A DNA stretch of 64,000 bases, taken from positions 124,001 to 188,000 of the forward strand of contig PGXO01000001.1 of assembly GCA_002839185.1 (NCBI GenBank). The letters are read 5' to 3'. Shown here piece by piece: positions 1 through 7,398 of this stretch. This DNA is from Synergistetes bacterium HGW-Synergistetes-1 (GTDB lineage: Bacteria > Synergistota > Synergistia > Synergistales > Synergistaceae). The position numbers were made by a program, and so were the translations under genes. The notes beneath the pieces are model-generated. The model did not search any database, was not told the origin of the DNA, and worked only from the letters and a program-made list of their open reading frames with translations. How positions within the stretch are numbered: the stretch's first letter is position 1; the number at the start of each line of letters is the position of its first letter.

Positions 1-149
1 GGCAAGTCTTTATGACAAGAGACCGGGGGTCTTATTTATCTGCCTAAAACTAGCTTTATGCTGCTGGAAATTTGTAATTCTTGATACTGTGAGTTAACAT
101 CTAGATAGTAAGCGAACCTATCCAAGATACATAATGGGGGGAAATATAA

Positions 150-797
150 ATGAATATAATTGCCTTCAATGGAAGCCCCAGAAAGAGCTGGAACACCGCC
201 ACGCTTTTAAACAAAGCCCTCGAGGGCGCGACTTCTGCGGGAGCAGAGACCGAACTGATCCATCTTTATGACTTGATCATCAGAGAAGAAAGAAAAGATG
301 ACTACCTGAGCGTCTATAGAGTCGTAAAGGCTGCATTCGGAGGCACGGAGTACACAAGCGGAGATGAACAGGATCTCGTGGTCAGACTCAGAGGCAGCAG
401 CTCTTTTTTACCGGAACTCTCCATTGTTGCTGAGTTTAACGGAGAGACCATAGGACACATAATGTTCACAGAGGCTGTGATCAGAGAAGGTGATAAAAAT
501 CATCAGACTTTGACCCTCGGCCCCGTCTCAGTATTGCCTGAATATCAGAAAAAGGGCATAGGAAGCAGGCTGATAGAGGAGGGGCATGATGCGGCCCGAC
601 GCCTTGGATACAGATCAGCCCTGCTTGTCGGCCATCCGGAATATTATCCCCGTTTCGGATACAGGCCAGCTGAAGTTTTTGGGATCAAGACCTACCTTGA
701 ACTCCCTTCTCGTGTCTTCATGGCTTGTGAACTGATCAAGAACGGCCTTGAAGGTGTCTCAGGAACAGTCAATTTTGCCCCTGAATTCAACCTGTGA
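150..797 (+). CDS. Chimeric protein: NADPH-dependent FMN reductase N-terminus fused to GNAT acetyltransferase
   Basis: Residues 1-42 match the first beta-alpha unit of an NADPH-dependent FMN reductase (flavodoxin-like fold), including the phosphate-loop motif NGSPRKSWNT at 7-16. From residue 43 the protein becomes a complete GNAT N-acetyltransferase, with the acetyl-CoA loop QKKGIGSRLI near residue 130. Neither family normally contains the other. The reductase lacks the rest of its flavin-binding domain, so only the acetyltransferase should be active; its substrate is unknown. A GGGGGGAAA-type ribosome-binding site precedes the ATG. Leu42 is encoded by TTG just before the GNAT part, so the acetyltransferase's own start may have been a TTG, but no binding site precedes it. 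The join looks like an in-frame deletion between two formerly separate genes (inference). Confidence 0.8.
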   Translation: MNIIAFNGSPRKSWNTATLLNKALEGATSAGAETELIHLYDLIIREERKDDYLSVYRVVKAAFGGTEYTSGDEQDLVVRLRGSSSFLPELSIVAEFNGETIGHIMFTEAVIREGDKNHQTLTLGPVSVLPEYQKKGIGSRLIEEGHDAARRLGYRSALLVGHPEYYPRFGYRPAEVFGIKTYLELPSRVFMACELIKNGLEGVSGTVNFAPEFNL

Positions 798-836
798 CCT
801 CTCTTTTATATTTTTCCTTTTTCTTTCCTCAGAGGC

Positions 837-849
837 GTGACATTGTCAC
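837..849. promoter_or_regulatory. Palindrome upstream of flavoprotein gene
   Basis: GTGAC-ATT-GTCAC is a perfect 5-bp inverted repeat 68 bp before the flavoprotein start. Its half-sites resemble those of the TGACATATGTCA palindromes at 2.8 kb but the spacing is one base shorter. It may be an operator; no factor can be assigned. Confidence 0.3.
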
Positions 850-917
850 AGACGTAAAACACCCTTGATGAAATAATGCGTCATAAGAAGTAATTTATCA
901 AAGGGGGAAATTTATAA

Positions 918-2291
918 ATGAAGAAGACAGATCTGCTGGTAATTGGCGGAAGCGCAGGCGGCATCCTGAGCGCAACTATGGCACGTAAGGCATACGGCGA
1001 TATCAACATCACAGTTATCAGGGATACAGACGCTGTAATGGTGCCCTGCGGTATCCCATACATTTACGGTACTCTTCACTGCACAAGCAAAAATGTCATC
1101 CCTGACAAGATGCTGGCAGACGCCAAAATCAACCTTGTAGTTGAGACAGTTGTGAAGATAGATAAGGACAACAAAACAGTAACCACAAAAAATAATGACA
1201 CGTACGGTTATAAGAAACTTGTTATCGCAACAGGCTCACTTCCCATCATCCCTACATTTATTCCTGGACATGAACTCGAAAATGTATTTCCGATTTACAA
1301 GAACCAGGATTATCTGAACACTATCCTGGAGAAGCTGGAGACAGTAGATAATGTTGCTGTTATCGGCGGCGGATTCATAGGAGTGGAGTTTGCTGAACAG
1401 ATAAGCATGACAGGTAAAAAGGTGACTTTAGTAGAAATGGCTGACGCATGTCTCTGGCAGGCCTTTGACAAGAGTTATACGGATGACATAGAGATGATGA
1501 TGAAGGAAAAAGGCATCAATGTCCTCACCAATACAAAAGTCAAAAAAATAATCGGTGATAAAAAGGCCGAAGCGATTGAACTTGATAACGGTGACAAGAT
1601 CCCTGTGGAACTAGTAATTCTTGGACTTGGGGTAAGACCAAACGGCCTGCTTGCGAAAGAAGCGGGGCTTGATGTCAACGCGAAGGGCGCGATCATCGTT
1701 GACCAGTACACCAGAACCAGCGACCCCGACATTTTTGCTGTAGGAGACTGTGCTGAGAAGAAGTGTTTCTTCACAAACAAGGATGTTCCAGTCCTTCTAG
1801 CTTCAACTGCGGCAATGGAAGCAAAGATCGCAGGAAGCAATGCATTCCAGCTCAGGCTTATCAGAGCCAACAAAGGTACGATCAGCGCGTTTTCTACGCA
1901 GATCTTCGGCAAGACATTCGCCGCTGCCGGATTGACAGAGGCGAGGGCCAGACAGGAAGGCTTTACGATCAATCTCGGAGAGTTCACGACAATGGACCGT
2001 CATCCCGGATCCCTCCCGGGAACAAGCACTATACAGATCAAACTTATCTTCTCCAAGTGCTCGGGAGTCATTCTCGGAGCTCAGATATCAGGCGGAGACA
2101 GTGTCGGCGAGATGATCAACATACTCAGCCTGGCGATACAGAAGGGACTAACTGCGACAGAACTCAACACTTTCCAGGTAGCGACGCATCCGCTTCTATC
2201 GGCATCGCCGATCGCATATCCTATCAACGCTGCCTCAATGAACGCCATCGCCCAGAACTGCAGACATCTAAACGAAGGCCTGGTAATCTAA
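918..2291 (+). CDS. FAD-dependent pyridine nucleotide-disulfide oxidoreductase (CoA-disulfide reductase / NADH oxidase type)
   Basis: This 457-residue protein belongs to the single-cysteine branch of the flavin disulfide reductases, which includes CoA-disulfide reductase, NADH oxidase and NADH peroxidase. The FAD-binding glycine motif IGGSAGG lies at 9-15 and the redox cysteine is Cys44 in PCGIPY. The NAD(P)-binding motif IGGGFIGVEFAE is near 150-160 and the second FAD motif AVGDC near 275. The C-terminal ~120 residues form the dimerisation domain. Members reduce CoA disulfide, polysulfide or O2/H2O2 in the cytoplasm using NAD(P)H; sequence alone does not decide which. An AAGGGGG ribosome-binding site precedes the ATG. 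The gene is probably monocistronic, with a terminator 35 bp downstream. Confidence 0.85.
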   Translation: MKKTDLLVIGGSAGGILSATMARKAYGDINITVIRDTDAVMVPCGIPYIYGTLHCTSKNVIPDKMLADAKINLVVETVVKIDKDNKTVTTKNNDTYGYKKLVIATGSLPIIPTFIPGHELENVFPIYKNQDYLNTILEKLETVDNVAVIGGGFIGVEFAEQISMTGKKVTLVEMADACLWQAFDKSYTDDIEMMMKEKGINVLTNTKVKKIIGDKKAEAIELDNGDKIPVELVILGLGVRPNGLLAKEAGLDVNAKGAIIVDQYTRTSDPDIFAVGDCAEKKCFFTNKDVPVLLASTAAMEAKIAGSNAFQLRLIRANKGTISAFSTQIFGKTFAAAGLTEARARQEGFTINLGEFTTMDRHPGSLPGTSTIQIKLIFSKCSGVILGAQISGGDSVGEMINILSLAIQKGLTATELNTFQVATHPLLSASPIAYPINAASMNAIAQNCRHLNEGLVI

Positions 2292-2325
2292 ATCGTTATA
2301 ACGATGTATCAATGATCCAGATCTA

Positions 2326-2356
2326 TGCAGCCCCGCACCCCAAGGCTGCATTTTTA
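2326..2356 (+). terminator. Intrinsic terminator after flavoprotein gene
   Basis: TGCAGCC (2326-2332) pairs with GGCTGCA (2344-2350) across an 11-nt loop and is followed by TTTTT. Confidence 0.65.
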
Positions 2357-2436
2357 AGCATTTTTAACATTCACAGGATTCAATATGATGTTACGATATT
2401 AAAATAAATGAATTAAGAAAAAGAGGAGATGACGAG

Positions 2437-2748
2437 ATGATCGAACAGGTATTCAAGATCGCGGGCGGCGACAGCAAAGTAGTTGAAAAGGTCATACAGG
2501 ACGAAAACGTACACTACATGCATATGATCTTCAACAAGAATGAGGGCGCTCCTGAACATTTTTCAAATTCAAACGTCTATATGACTGTTGTGAGAGGTAA
2601 TCTTTCAATAACATTAAATGAACAGGACATGCATGAATACCCTGCGTCAAGCGTACTGAAGATCCCCATGGGCATAAAGATGAACTTCAAGAACTTGCAT
2701 GACGAAACGTTGGAATTAATCGTCGTAAAGGCACCTGCTCCAAAATAG
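2437..2748 (+). CDS. Small cupin-domain protein
   Basis: A 103-residue single-domain protein with a cupin-like pattern: a PEHFSNSNVYMTVVRGNLSI stretch near residues 40-60 (first motif plus a glycine turn) and a PASSVLKIPMGI stretch near 70-80 (second motif). The metal-binding histidines of classical cupins are only partly kept (His41; no clear H-x-H pair), so it may be a sugar- or ligand-binding rather than a metal-dependent cupin. An AAGAGGAGA ribosome-binding site precedes the ATG. It sits alone between two terminators. The substrate is unknown. Confidence 0.65.
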   Translation: MIEQVFKIAGGDSKVVEKVIQDENVHYMHMIFNKNEGAPEHFSNSNVYMTVVRGNLSITLNEQDMHEYPASSVLKIPMGIKMNFKNLHDETLELIVVKAPAPK

Positions 2749-2774
2749 ATATCTTAAAAGTTACCATAATTATA

Positions 2775-2812
2775 AAAACGGGAAGACATCACCAGATGTC
2801 TTCCCGTTTTTA
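2775..2812 (+). terminator. Strong intrinsic terminator after cupin gene
   Basis: A perfect 16-bp stem (2775-2790 with 2795-2810) and a 4-nt loop (ACCA) end in a run of T. The A-run on the 5' side could make it bidirectional. Confidence 0.85.
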
Positions 2813-2833
2813 TATGAAATAATAAAACAGTTA

Positions 2834-2861
2834 TTGACATATGTCATAAACGCTATATAAT
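2834..2861 (+). promoter_or_regulatory. Sigma-70-type promoter of the ORP-like operon
   Basis: TTGACA (2834-2839) and TATAAT (2856-2861) are exact consensus hexamers separated by 16 bp. The -35 element overlaps the first of two palindromes, which suggests repression. Confidence 0.75.
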
Positions 2862-2884
2862 TAAGTAGTAAATGACATATGTCA
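2835..2884. promoter_or_regulatory. Paired palindromic operators TGACATATGTCA
   Basis: The perfect 12-bp palindrome TGACATATGTCA occurs at 2835-2846 and again at 2873-2884, with centres 38 bp apart. The first overlaps the -35 box; the second lies just after the predicted transcription start. TTAT/ATAA flanks make the pair itself a larger inverted repeat (2831-2846 with 2873-2888). The arrangement suggests a dimeric repressor. The DUF134 helix-turn-helix protein encoded as the second gene of the operon is the obvious local candidate (inference). Confidence 0.65.
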
Positions 2885-2904
2885 ATAACAAAAGAGGGAT
2901 GATC

Positions 2905-3168
2905 ATGCCAAGAGGAGACGGTACAGGCCCAACGGGACGCGGTCCTATGAGCGGAAGAGGTATGGGTTTTTGTGTCAGGACATTTGAAACAGGAGAGACC
3001 TCTTACATCGGAGGAGGCATAAGAAGGGGCTTCAGACGATGGTTTGGAAGAGGATGTGCAGTAATGAATGCATCTACTGAGAATAAAAAAGAATTTCTTG
3101 AAGACGAGAAGAATTTTCTGCAAAAACGCCTGGAATCACTTGAAAAAGAACTTGAAAAGATGAATTAG
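2905..3168 (+). CDS. DUF5320 family protein
   Basis: The N-terminus MPRGDGTGPTGRGPMSGRG is the hallmark of the DUF5320 family: a short Gly/Arg-rich head followed by a C-terminal coiled coil (here about residues 55-87, rich in Glu, Lys and Leu). These proteins are commonly encoded next to NifX/NifB-type and MinD Fe-S genes in anaerobes; their function is unknown. I chose ATG 2905 because AGAGGG lies 6 nt upstream; the in-frame ATG at 2899 would overlap that site. It is the first gene of the operon and follows the paired operators. A 15-bp hairpin separates it from the DUF134 gene. Confidence 0.8.
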   Translation: MPRGDGTGPTGRGPMSGRGMGFCVRTFETGETSYIGGGIRRGFRRWFGRGCAVMNASTENKKEFLEDEKNFLQKRLESLEKELEKMN

Positions 3169-3170
3169 AT

Positions 3171-3203
3171 GAACAGGGAAAGAATGTCATTCTTTCCCTG
3201 TTC
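3171..3203 (+). other. 15-bp intercistronic hairpin upstream of the DUF134 gene
   Basis: A perfect 15-bp stem (3171-3185 with 3189-3203) and 3-nt loop sit between the stop codon of the DUF5320 gene and the AAGGAGAGG ribosome-binding site at 3206. There is no T-run, so it is unlikely to be a standard terminator. It more likely marks RNA processing or stability, or differential expression within the operon. Confidence 0.6.
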
Positions 3204-3220
3204 AAAAAGGAGAGGCTCAT

Positions 3221-3574
3221 ATGCCAAGACCGGTGAAATGGAGAAAAGTCTGCTGTATGCCTGAAAGCAATCAGTTCGGACCGCTCAATATGGAGGCTGA
3301 GTCCAGGGAATCTGTAAACATGACTATCGATGAGTACGAGACCATAAGGCTTATCGACCTCGAACAGTTTACACAGGAAGAGTGTGCAGCACACATGAAC
3401 GTTGCAAGGACTACTGTGCAGGGGATCTACAACGAAGCCAGAAAAAAGCTGGCTGAGTCACTGGTAAACGGAAAGGTACTCTTTATCGAAGGAGGAGAGT
3501 ACAGGCTTTGTGACGGATCCGAAATCGAATGCGGACATCCGGGATGCCAAAGAAGGAAGCACGGCAATAATTGA
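3221..3574 (+). CDS. DUF134 (UPF0251) helix-turn-helix DNA-binding protein
   Basis: This 117-residue protein opens with [14 protein letters not shown], the signature of the DUF134/UPF0251 family. A sigma-70 region 4-like helix-turn-helix follows at about residues 39-80 ([29 protein letters not shown]). The C-terminus has a cysteine pair region (C-D-G-S-E-I-E-C and C-Q-R-R-K), and the N-terminus has Cys11-Cys12, which could bind metal or an Fe-S cluster. Family members are found with NifX/NifB and MinD genes and are thought to be regulators. Autoregulation through the TGACATATGTCA pair upstream is plausible but inferred. Confidence 0.8.
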   Translation: MPRPVKWRKVCCMPESNQFGPLNMEAESRESVNMTIDEYETIRLIDLEQFTQEECAAHMNVARTTVQGIYNEARKKLAESLVNGKVLFIEGGEYRLCDGSEIECGHPGCQRRKHGNN

Positions 3575-3607
3575 TCTGATACTTTTTATGACAGGGAGTG
3601 GATCAAA

Positions 3608-4000
3608 ATTTATTCCGATAAAGTAATTGAACATCTGATGTCTCCTCAAAACGCAGGAAACATGCCTGATGCTGACGCAGAAGGAAGCGTAGGAGACCCC
3701 GAGTGCGGGGATACACTGACATTTTACCTCAAGATATCAGACGGCGTTATAAGCGATATCAGCTATCTGGTATTCGGCTGCTGCGCTGCAATAGCAACAT
3801 CGAGCGCGACATCAGTTCTTGCCAAAGGCAAAACGATCAAAGGGGCAATGAAGATAACAGAGGATGATGTCGTCAATGCACTTGACGGACTCCCTGAAAG
3901 CAAGGTCCACTGCTCGCTCCTTGGGGTCAGTGCCCTTCGGTGCGCCTTAAAAAACTACTGCAGCAAAAATAATATTGAACTGACGGAGGATACAAAATGA
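3608..4000 (+). CDS. IscU/NifU-like Fe-S scaffold protein
   Basis: An IscU-type scaffold with all three cluster-ligand cysteines: GDPECGD, FGCCAAIA and VHCSLL. The first ATG (3638) would remove a conserved N-terminal stretch; reading upstream in frame gives YSDKVIEHLMSPQNAG, which matches the usual start of this family. No ATG, GTG or TTG is available there, but ATT at 3608 lies about 8 nt after AGGGAG, so I propose an ATT start (130 residues). If the ATG at 3638 is used the protein is 120 residues. In this operon it probably assembles a cluster for the NifX-like and MinD partners. The stop overlaps the next start (ATGA). Confidence 0.8.
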   Translation: MYSDKVIEHLMSPQNAGNMPDADAEGSVGDPECGDTLTFYLKISDGVISDISYLVFGCCAAIATSSATSVLAKGKTIKGAMKITEDDVVNALDGLPESKVHCSLLGVSALRCALKNYCSKNNIELTEDTK

Positions 4001-4362
4001 AGATAGCGATCCCTGCAGATGACAAAAACATTGATTCTACAGTCTGTCAGTCTTTTGGCAGGACACCATATTTTCTTACCTACGACACAGAAACAGAGAC
4101 TGTTGAGTTTATTGACAATTCTGCTGCTTCCAGCCAGGGCGGGGCAGGAATAAAGGCTGCCCAGGCAATAGTAGACTCAAAAGTATCCGCAATCCTGACA
4201 CCCAGATGCGGTCAGAATGCTGCCGAAGTGCTTACCGCAGCCGGTATTTTGATTTATAAAACAGAAAGTTCATCTATAAAAGAAAGTATTGCCGCTTTCA
4301 AAGAAAAACGTCTTGGTCTGCTTCAGGAGATCCATGCCGGGTTTCACGGACATGGCGGTTAA
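3997..4362 (+). CDS. NifX/NifB-type dinitrogenase iron-molybdenum cofactor family protein (ORP-like)
   Basis: A 121-residue single-domain protein of the NifX/NifB/VnfX/MTH1175 superfamily. It has the typical start MKIAIPADDKNID and the conserved SFGRTPYFLTYD near residues 19-30. Members bind metal clusters; the Desulfovibrio orange protein (ORP), which carries a Mo-Cu cluster, belongs here. The nitrogenase genes themselves are absent from the window, so a role in nitrogen fixation is not indicated. Start and stop overlap both neighbours, showing tight translational coupling with the scaffold gene and the first MinD ATPase gene. Confidence 0.85.
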   Translation: MKIAIPADDKNIDSTVCQSFGRTPYFLTYDTETETVEFIDNSAASSQGGAGIKAAQAIVDSKVSAILTPRCGQNAAEVLTAAGILIYKTESSSIKESIAAFKEKRLGLLQEIHAGFHGHGG

Positions 4363-5236
4363 GAATTTAAAAATAGCAATATTAAGCGGCAAGGGCGGAA
4401 CAGGGAAAACACTGCTTTCTGTCAATCTGGCATCAGCTGCGATAGCTTCTGTATACGTTGACTGTGATGTAGAAGAACCAAACGGTCACCTTTTTTTCAA
4501 GCCTCAATGGAACATTGAAAAGGAGATATCTGTAAAGATCCCACAGGTCGACCCGCAGAAATGCAACGGATGTAAAAAATGTGTCGAATTCTGCAAGTTC
4601 AACGCATTAGCATACATAAACGAAAAACTGAAAATTTTTGATGATGTATGCCACTCCTGCGGAGGATGCCTGCTTGTATGTCCACAGGATGCTCTTACTG
4701 AAAGGAAAAAGGCCGTGGGAACACTTTCTGTCGGCGATTCAGAGGGAGTACACGTTCTCTCAGGAATGATGCAAACCGGAATAGCTTCGGGGATTCCAAT
4801 AATAAAGGAGCTCCTTTATCAATGCGGATCTTACAAAGATGATCGTCCAATATTCATAGACTGCCCTCCGGGAAGCGCCTGTATCGTTATGGAAAGCATA
4901 AAAGATGCAGACTACTGTCTTTTGGCTGCTGAACCTACTATATTCGGAAGACATAACCTTGAGATGGTCTGGTCTCTGGTCAAGCTTTTCAAAAAGCCGC
5001 ATTCTGTCGTTATCAACAAATGTGTTGATCAAAGTGACCCAACAGAGGAGTTCTGCAAGAAAAACGGAATAAAGATCCTGGATAAAATTCCTTTTGACGT
5101 TGAACTTGGCACACTTAACTCGAACGGGAAGATAGCAGCAAGAGAAAGCAAAAAATATCGGGATCTTTTCTCTTCCCTGCTTGAAAAAATCTACAGGGAG
5201 GTGTCTCATGAAGCAGCTGTTAATTCTGAGCGGTAA
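4334..5236 (+). CDS. MinD/Mrp-family ATPase with inserted 2x[4Fe-4S] ferredoxin domain (ORP complex type)
   Basis: The deviant Walker A motif SGKGGTGKT lies near residues 14-22, followed by the switch region DCDVEEPN. A ferredoxin insertion carries CNGCKKCVEFC and CHSCGGCLLVC (about 70-120), and the Walker B-like FIDCPPGS is near 175. This is the architecture of the MinD-type ATPases encoded with orange protein in Desulfovibrio. I chose ATG 4334 because AGGAG lies just upstream; ATG 4352 (MAVKNLKIAIL) is a good alternative without a clear binding site. The gene overlaps the NifX-like gene by 29 nt and is paired with a paralogue directly downstream, suggesting a heterodimer. Confidence 0.85.
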   Translation: MPGFTDMAVKNLKIAILSGKGGTGKTLLSVNLASAAIASVYVDCDVEEPNGHLFFKPQWNIEKEISVKIPQVDPQKCNGCKKCVEFCKFNALAYINEKLKIFDDVCHSCGGCLLVCPQDALTERKKAVGTLSVGDSEGVHVLSGMMQTGIASGIPIIKELLYQCGSYKDDRPIFIDCPPGSACIVMESIKDADYCLLAAEPTIFGRHNLEMVWSLVKLFKKPHSVVINKCVDQSDPTEEFCKKNGIKILDKIPFDVELGTLNSNGKIAARESKKYRDLFSSLLEKIYREVSHEAAVNSER

Positions 5237-6095
5237 GGGCGGCACAGGAAAAACAACTGTTGCCAGTGCTTTCATCAGGCTTTCAGAAGCCAAAGCATAC
5301 GCTGACTGTGATGTTGACGCACCTAACCTGCATCTGATAACGAAACATTCCAAAACACCATCAAGGAAAGACTATTATGGGATGCCAAAGGCAGAGATCG
5401 ATCCTGACATTTGCATAAACTGCGGCAAATGCATGGAGAACTGCAGATTTGACGCTATTAGAGTAAATGAAAGATCTCACTTTGTTGATGCCTTTGGATG
5501 TGAAGGATGCGGAGTATGCGAATTTGTTTGTCCTGTAAATGCAGTATCGCTTCATCCTTCTGTTGCGGGAGATCTTATGTTTTTTAAGGAAGGCCCTGTA
5601 ACATTTTCAACGGCCCAGCTGAAAATGGGAAGCGGAACAACGGGAATGCTTGTTTCACAAGTAAAGAAACAGATGAAAGAGGCTTCGGGGGATATTGAGC
5701 TGGCTATAGTAGACGGTTCTCCCGGCATAGGGTGCCCTGTAATAGCTTCTCTCAGTGGTGCTGATATGGTTTTGATAGTTGCAGAACCTTCTCTTTCTGG
5801 TATAAGCGACATGGAAAGGATAATCAAAACTGCCCGAATATTTGGGGTCATAATTGCAGTCTGTGTGAACAAATCTGACACAAACCCTGACAATGCAAAT
5901 AGGATAAAGGATTTCTGCAAACTTGGGGGGATACCTTATGCCGGCAGTATTCCTTTTGACTACATGGCGGTCAAGGCTGTTAACAAAGGAATGAGCATAG
6001 CTGACATCGATTGCCCTTCCGGAGCGGCAGTTAAGGAAGTGTTCAATAAGACAATGCTGTTGCTATTTGCTGAAGGGAGGCACTCACAAAAGTGA
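5208..6095 (+). CDS. MinD/Mrp-family ATPase with ferredoxin domain, second paralogue
   Basis: The start MKQLLILSGKGGTGKTT places the deviant Walker A at residues 8-16. DCDVDAPN follows near 34, then two [4Fe-4S] motifs (CINCGKCMENC and CEGCGVCEFVC) and VDGSPGIGCP as the Walker B region. ATG 5208 is preceded by GGGAGGTG at ideal spacing; the longer reading frame starting at 5181 is not needed. It overlaps the first paralogue by 29 nt. Together the two ATPases probably act in loading or ordering of a metal cluster, as proposed for the ORP complex (family knowledge; the function here is inferred). Confidence 0.87.
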   Translation: MKQLLILSGKGGTGKTTVASAFIRLSEAKAYADCDVDAPNLHLITKHSKTPSRKDYYGMPKAEIDPDICINCGKCMENCRFDAIRVNERSHFVDAFGCEGCGVCEFVCPVNAVSLHPSVAGDLMFFKEGPVTFSTAQLKMGSGTTGMLVSQVKKQMKEASGDIELAIVDGSPGIGCPVIASLSGADMVLIVAEPSLSGISDMERIIKTARIFGVIIAVCVNKSDTNPDNANRIKDFCKLGGIPYAGSIPFDYMAVKAVNKGMSIADIDCPSGAAVKEVFNKTMLLLFAEGRHSQK

Positions 6096-6922
6096 TAGTT
6101 ACGGTTCTTTCAGAAAACACATCAATTTCACCTGAAATAAAAAGTGAGCATGGATTGTCGATCCACGTTAAAACAAAGAGAGAGAGCATCCTCTTTGACA
6201 CCGGAGCCAGCTCGATCTTTATTGAGAATGCCGAGAAACTCGGTATAGACATACCATCGGTAGACAAAGTTATCCTTTCTCACGGACACTACGACCACGG
6301 AGGAGGGTTAGACCCTTTTCTTGAAGTGAATAAAAAAGCATTGGTATATTTAAATAAATTTGCCTTTGGAAATTACTGTTCAGTGAAGGAGGGAAAAGAA
6401 AAGTACATAGGACTTGATAAAAAACTGCTTCCACAGGAAAGGTTTGTATTTATTGACGGCGACGCAAAAATAGATGATGAACTTGAGATCTTTTCCGGTG
6501 TACGGCAGAAAATTTTGTCTCCTTCATGCAACTCTTCACTTTTTATGAAGGAAGAGGGAAATGAGAAATCAAGAGCTGACGAATTCAAACACGAACAGAA
6601 TCTCATCATCAGAGAAGAAGGCAACACTGTCCTCCTTTCAGGATGCGCTCACAGCGGTATCGTAAACATACTTGAGCATTATGTAGAAAAGTATGGAGAA
6701 CTGCCCACGCATGTTATAGGCGGATTCCATCTCTACAGCCATTCTTCGGGAAAAAGCGAAGATCCGATAACTGTCTTTGAAATAGGAAGGTATCTGCTGG
6801 ATTCAGCTGCAGAATATTACACGGGACACTGCACTGGGGACGAAGCTTACAATATCCTAAAAAGAACAATGGGGCAGATGCTCCACAAAATTTCCGCAGG
6901 AAGCGTATTTGAGGTAATTTGA
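6092..6922 (+). CDS. MBL-fold metallo-hydrolase (COG1237 type)
   Basis: A 276-residue metallo-beta-lactamase fold protein. The HxHxDH motif is SHGHYDHGGG (about residues 64-73); further metal ligands are in SGCAHSGI (about 187) and IGGFHL (about 208). The sequence resembles the group annotated as 7,8-dihydropterin-6-methyl-4-aminobenzene phosphate synthase-like, but the specific reaction cannot be assigned. The start is GTG, overlapping the previous stop (GTGA), with GGGAGG 11 nt upstream. MBL proteins of this type recur in ORP/MinD clusters, so it is probably part of the same module. Confidence 0.8.
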   Translation: MIVTVLSENTSISPEIKSEHGLSIHVKTKRESILFDTGASSIFIENAEKLGIDIPSVDKVILSHGHYDHGGGLDPFLEVNKKALVYLNKFAFGNYCSVKEGKEKYIGLDKKLLPQERFVFIDGDAKIDDELEIFSGVRQKILSPSCNSSLFMKEEGNEKSRADEFKHEQNLIIREEGNTVLLSGCAHSGIVNILEHYVEKYGELPTHVIGGFHLYSHSSGKSEDPITVFEIGRYLLDSAAEYYTGHCTGDEAYNILKRTMGQMLHKISAGSVFEVI

Positions 6923-6973
6923 CATACGGGATATCGTGTCCCGAAATTAGAAATTACGGAGGAATGAGTAATT

Positions 6974-7330
6974 ATGAAAATCGCAGTCGCAAGTGAAAAA
7001 GGTATGGTTACAGGTCATTTCGGACATTGTGAGAACTTTATGATATTCAACACTGAGAATGAAAAGATCATCGGCACAGAAACAGTTCCAAATCCGGGGC
7101 ACAAGCCCGGATTCCTCCCCAATTTCCTCAATGACATGGGAGTGAATGTGATCATCTCCGGCGGTATGGGCGGAGGAGCGATAGATATCTTCAACCAGCA
7201 CAACATAGAGGTAATAATTGGAGCGGCAGGATCTTCAGAAGAATCAGCCAAATCATATCTTGCGGGCGAACTTAAATCTACCGGGTCTGTCTGCCATGAG
7301 CATGCGCACCACGATGAATGCGGGAACTGA
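6974..7330 (+). CDS. NifX/NifB-type protein with His/Cys-rich tail
   Basis: A second NifX/NifB-superfamily protein (118 residues), opening MKIAVASEKGMVTGHFGHCENFMIF. HFGHC near 15-19 is a typical metal-ligand region, and GGMGGGAIDIFNQHNIEVIIGA is the family core. The last dozen residues (CHEHAHHDECGN) are rich in His and Cys and look like a metal-binding tail that the first paralogue (3997-4362) lacks. It has its own ribosome-binding site (CGGAGGAATG) after a 51-bp gap that contains a small hairpin, and is probably the last gene of the operon. Confidence 0.83.
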   Translation: MKIAVASEKGMVTGHFGHCENFMIFNTENEKIIGTETVPNPGHKPGFLPNFLNDMGVNVIISGGMGGGAIDIFNQHNIEVIIGAAGSSEESAKSYLAGELKSTGSVCHEHAHHDECGN

Positions 7331-7398
7331 GATATTAGTTTAAATTACCGAAAAACCGCTTGAAAGCGTAACAAATCAAACTATTATGGATCAACAGA

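Noticed and set aside
20-33. Terminator at the window start
   Set aside because: AGACC/GGTCT is only 5 bp with a weak T-stretch; the upstream gene is not visible, so it cannot be judged.
1475-1987. 170-residue minus-strand ORF inside the flavoprotein gene
   Set aside because: It is a shadow frame of a well-supported gene, with no family match or translation signal.
3171-3203. Terminator after the DUF5320 gene
   Set aside because: The stem is followed by AAAAAGG, not T, and by the ribosome-binding site of the next gene.
3997-7330. Nitrogen-fixation cluster
   Set aside because: NifX/NifB-family and NifU-like proteins are present, but no nifHDK, true radical-SAM NifB or NifEN; the set fits an ORP-type cluster.
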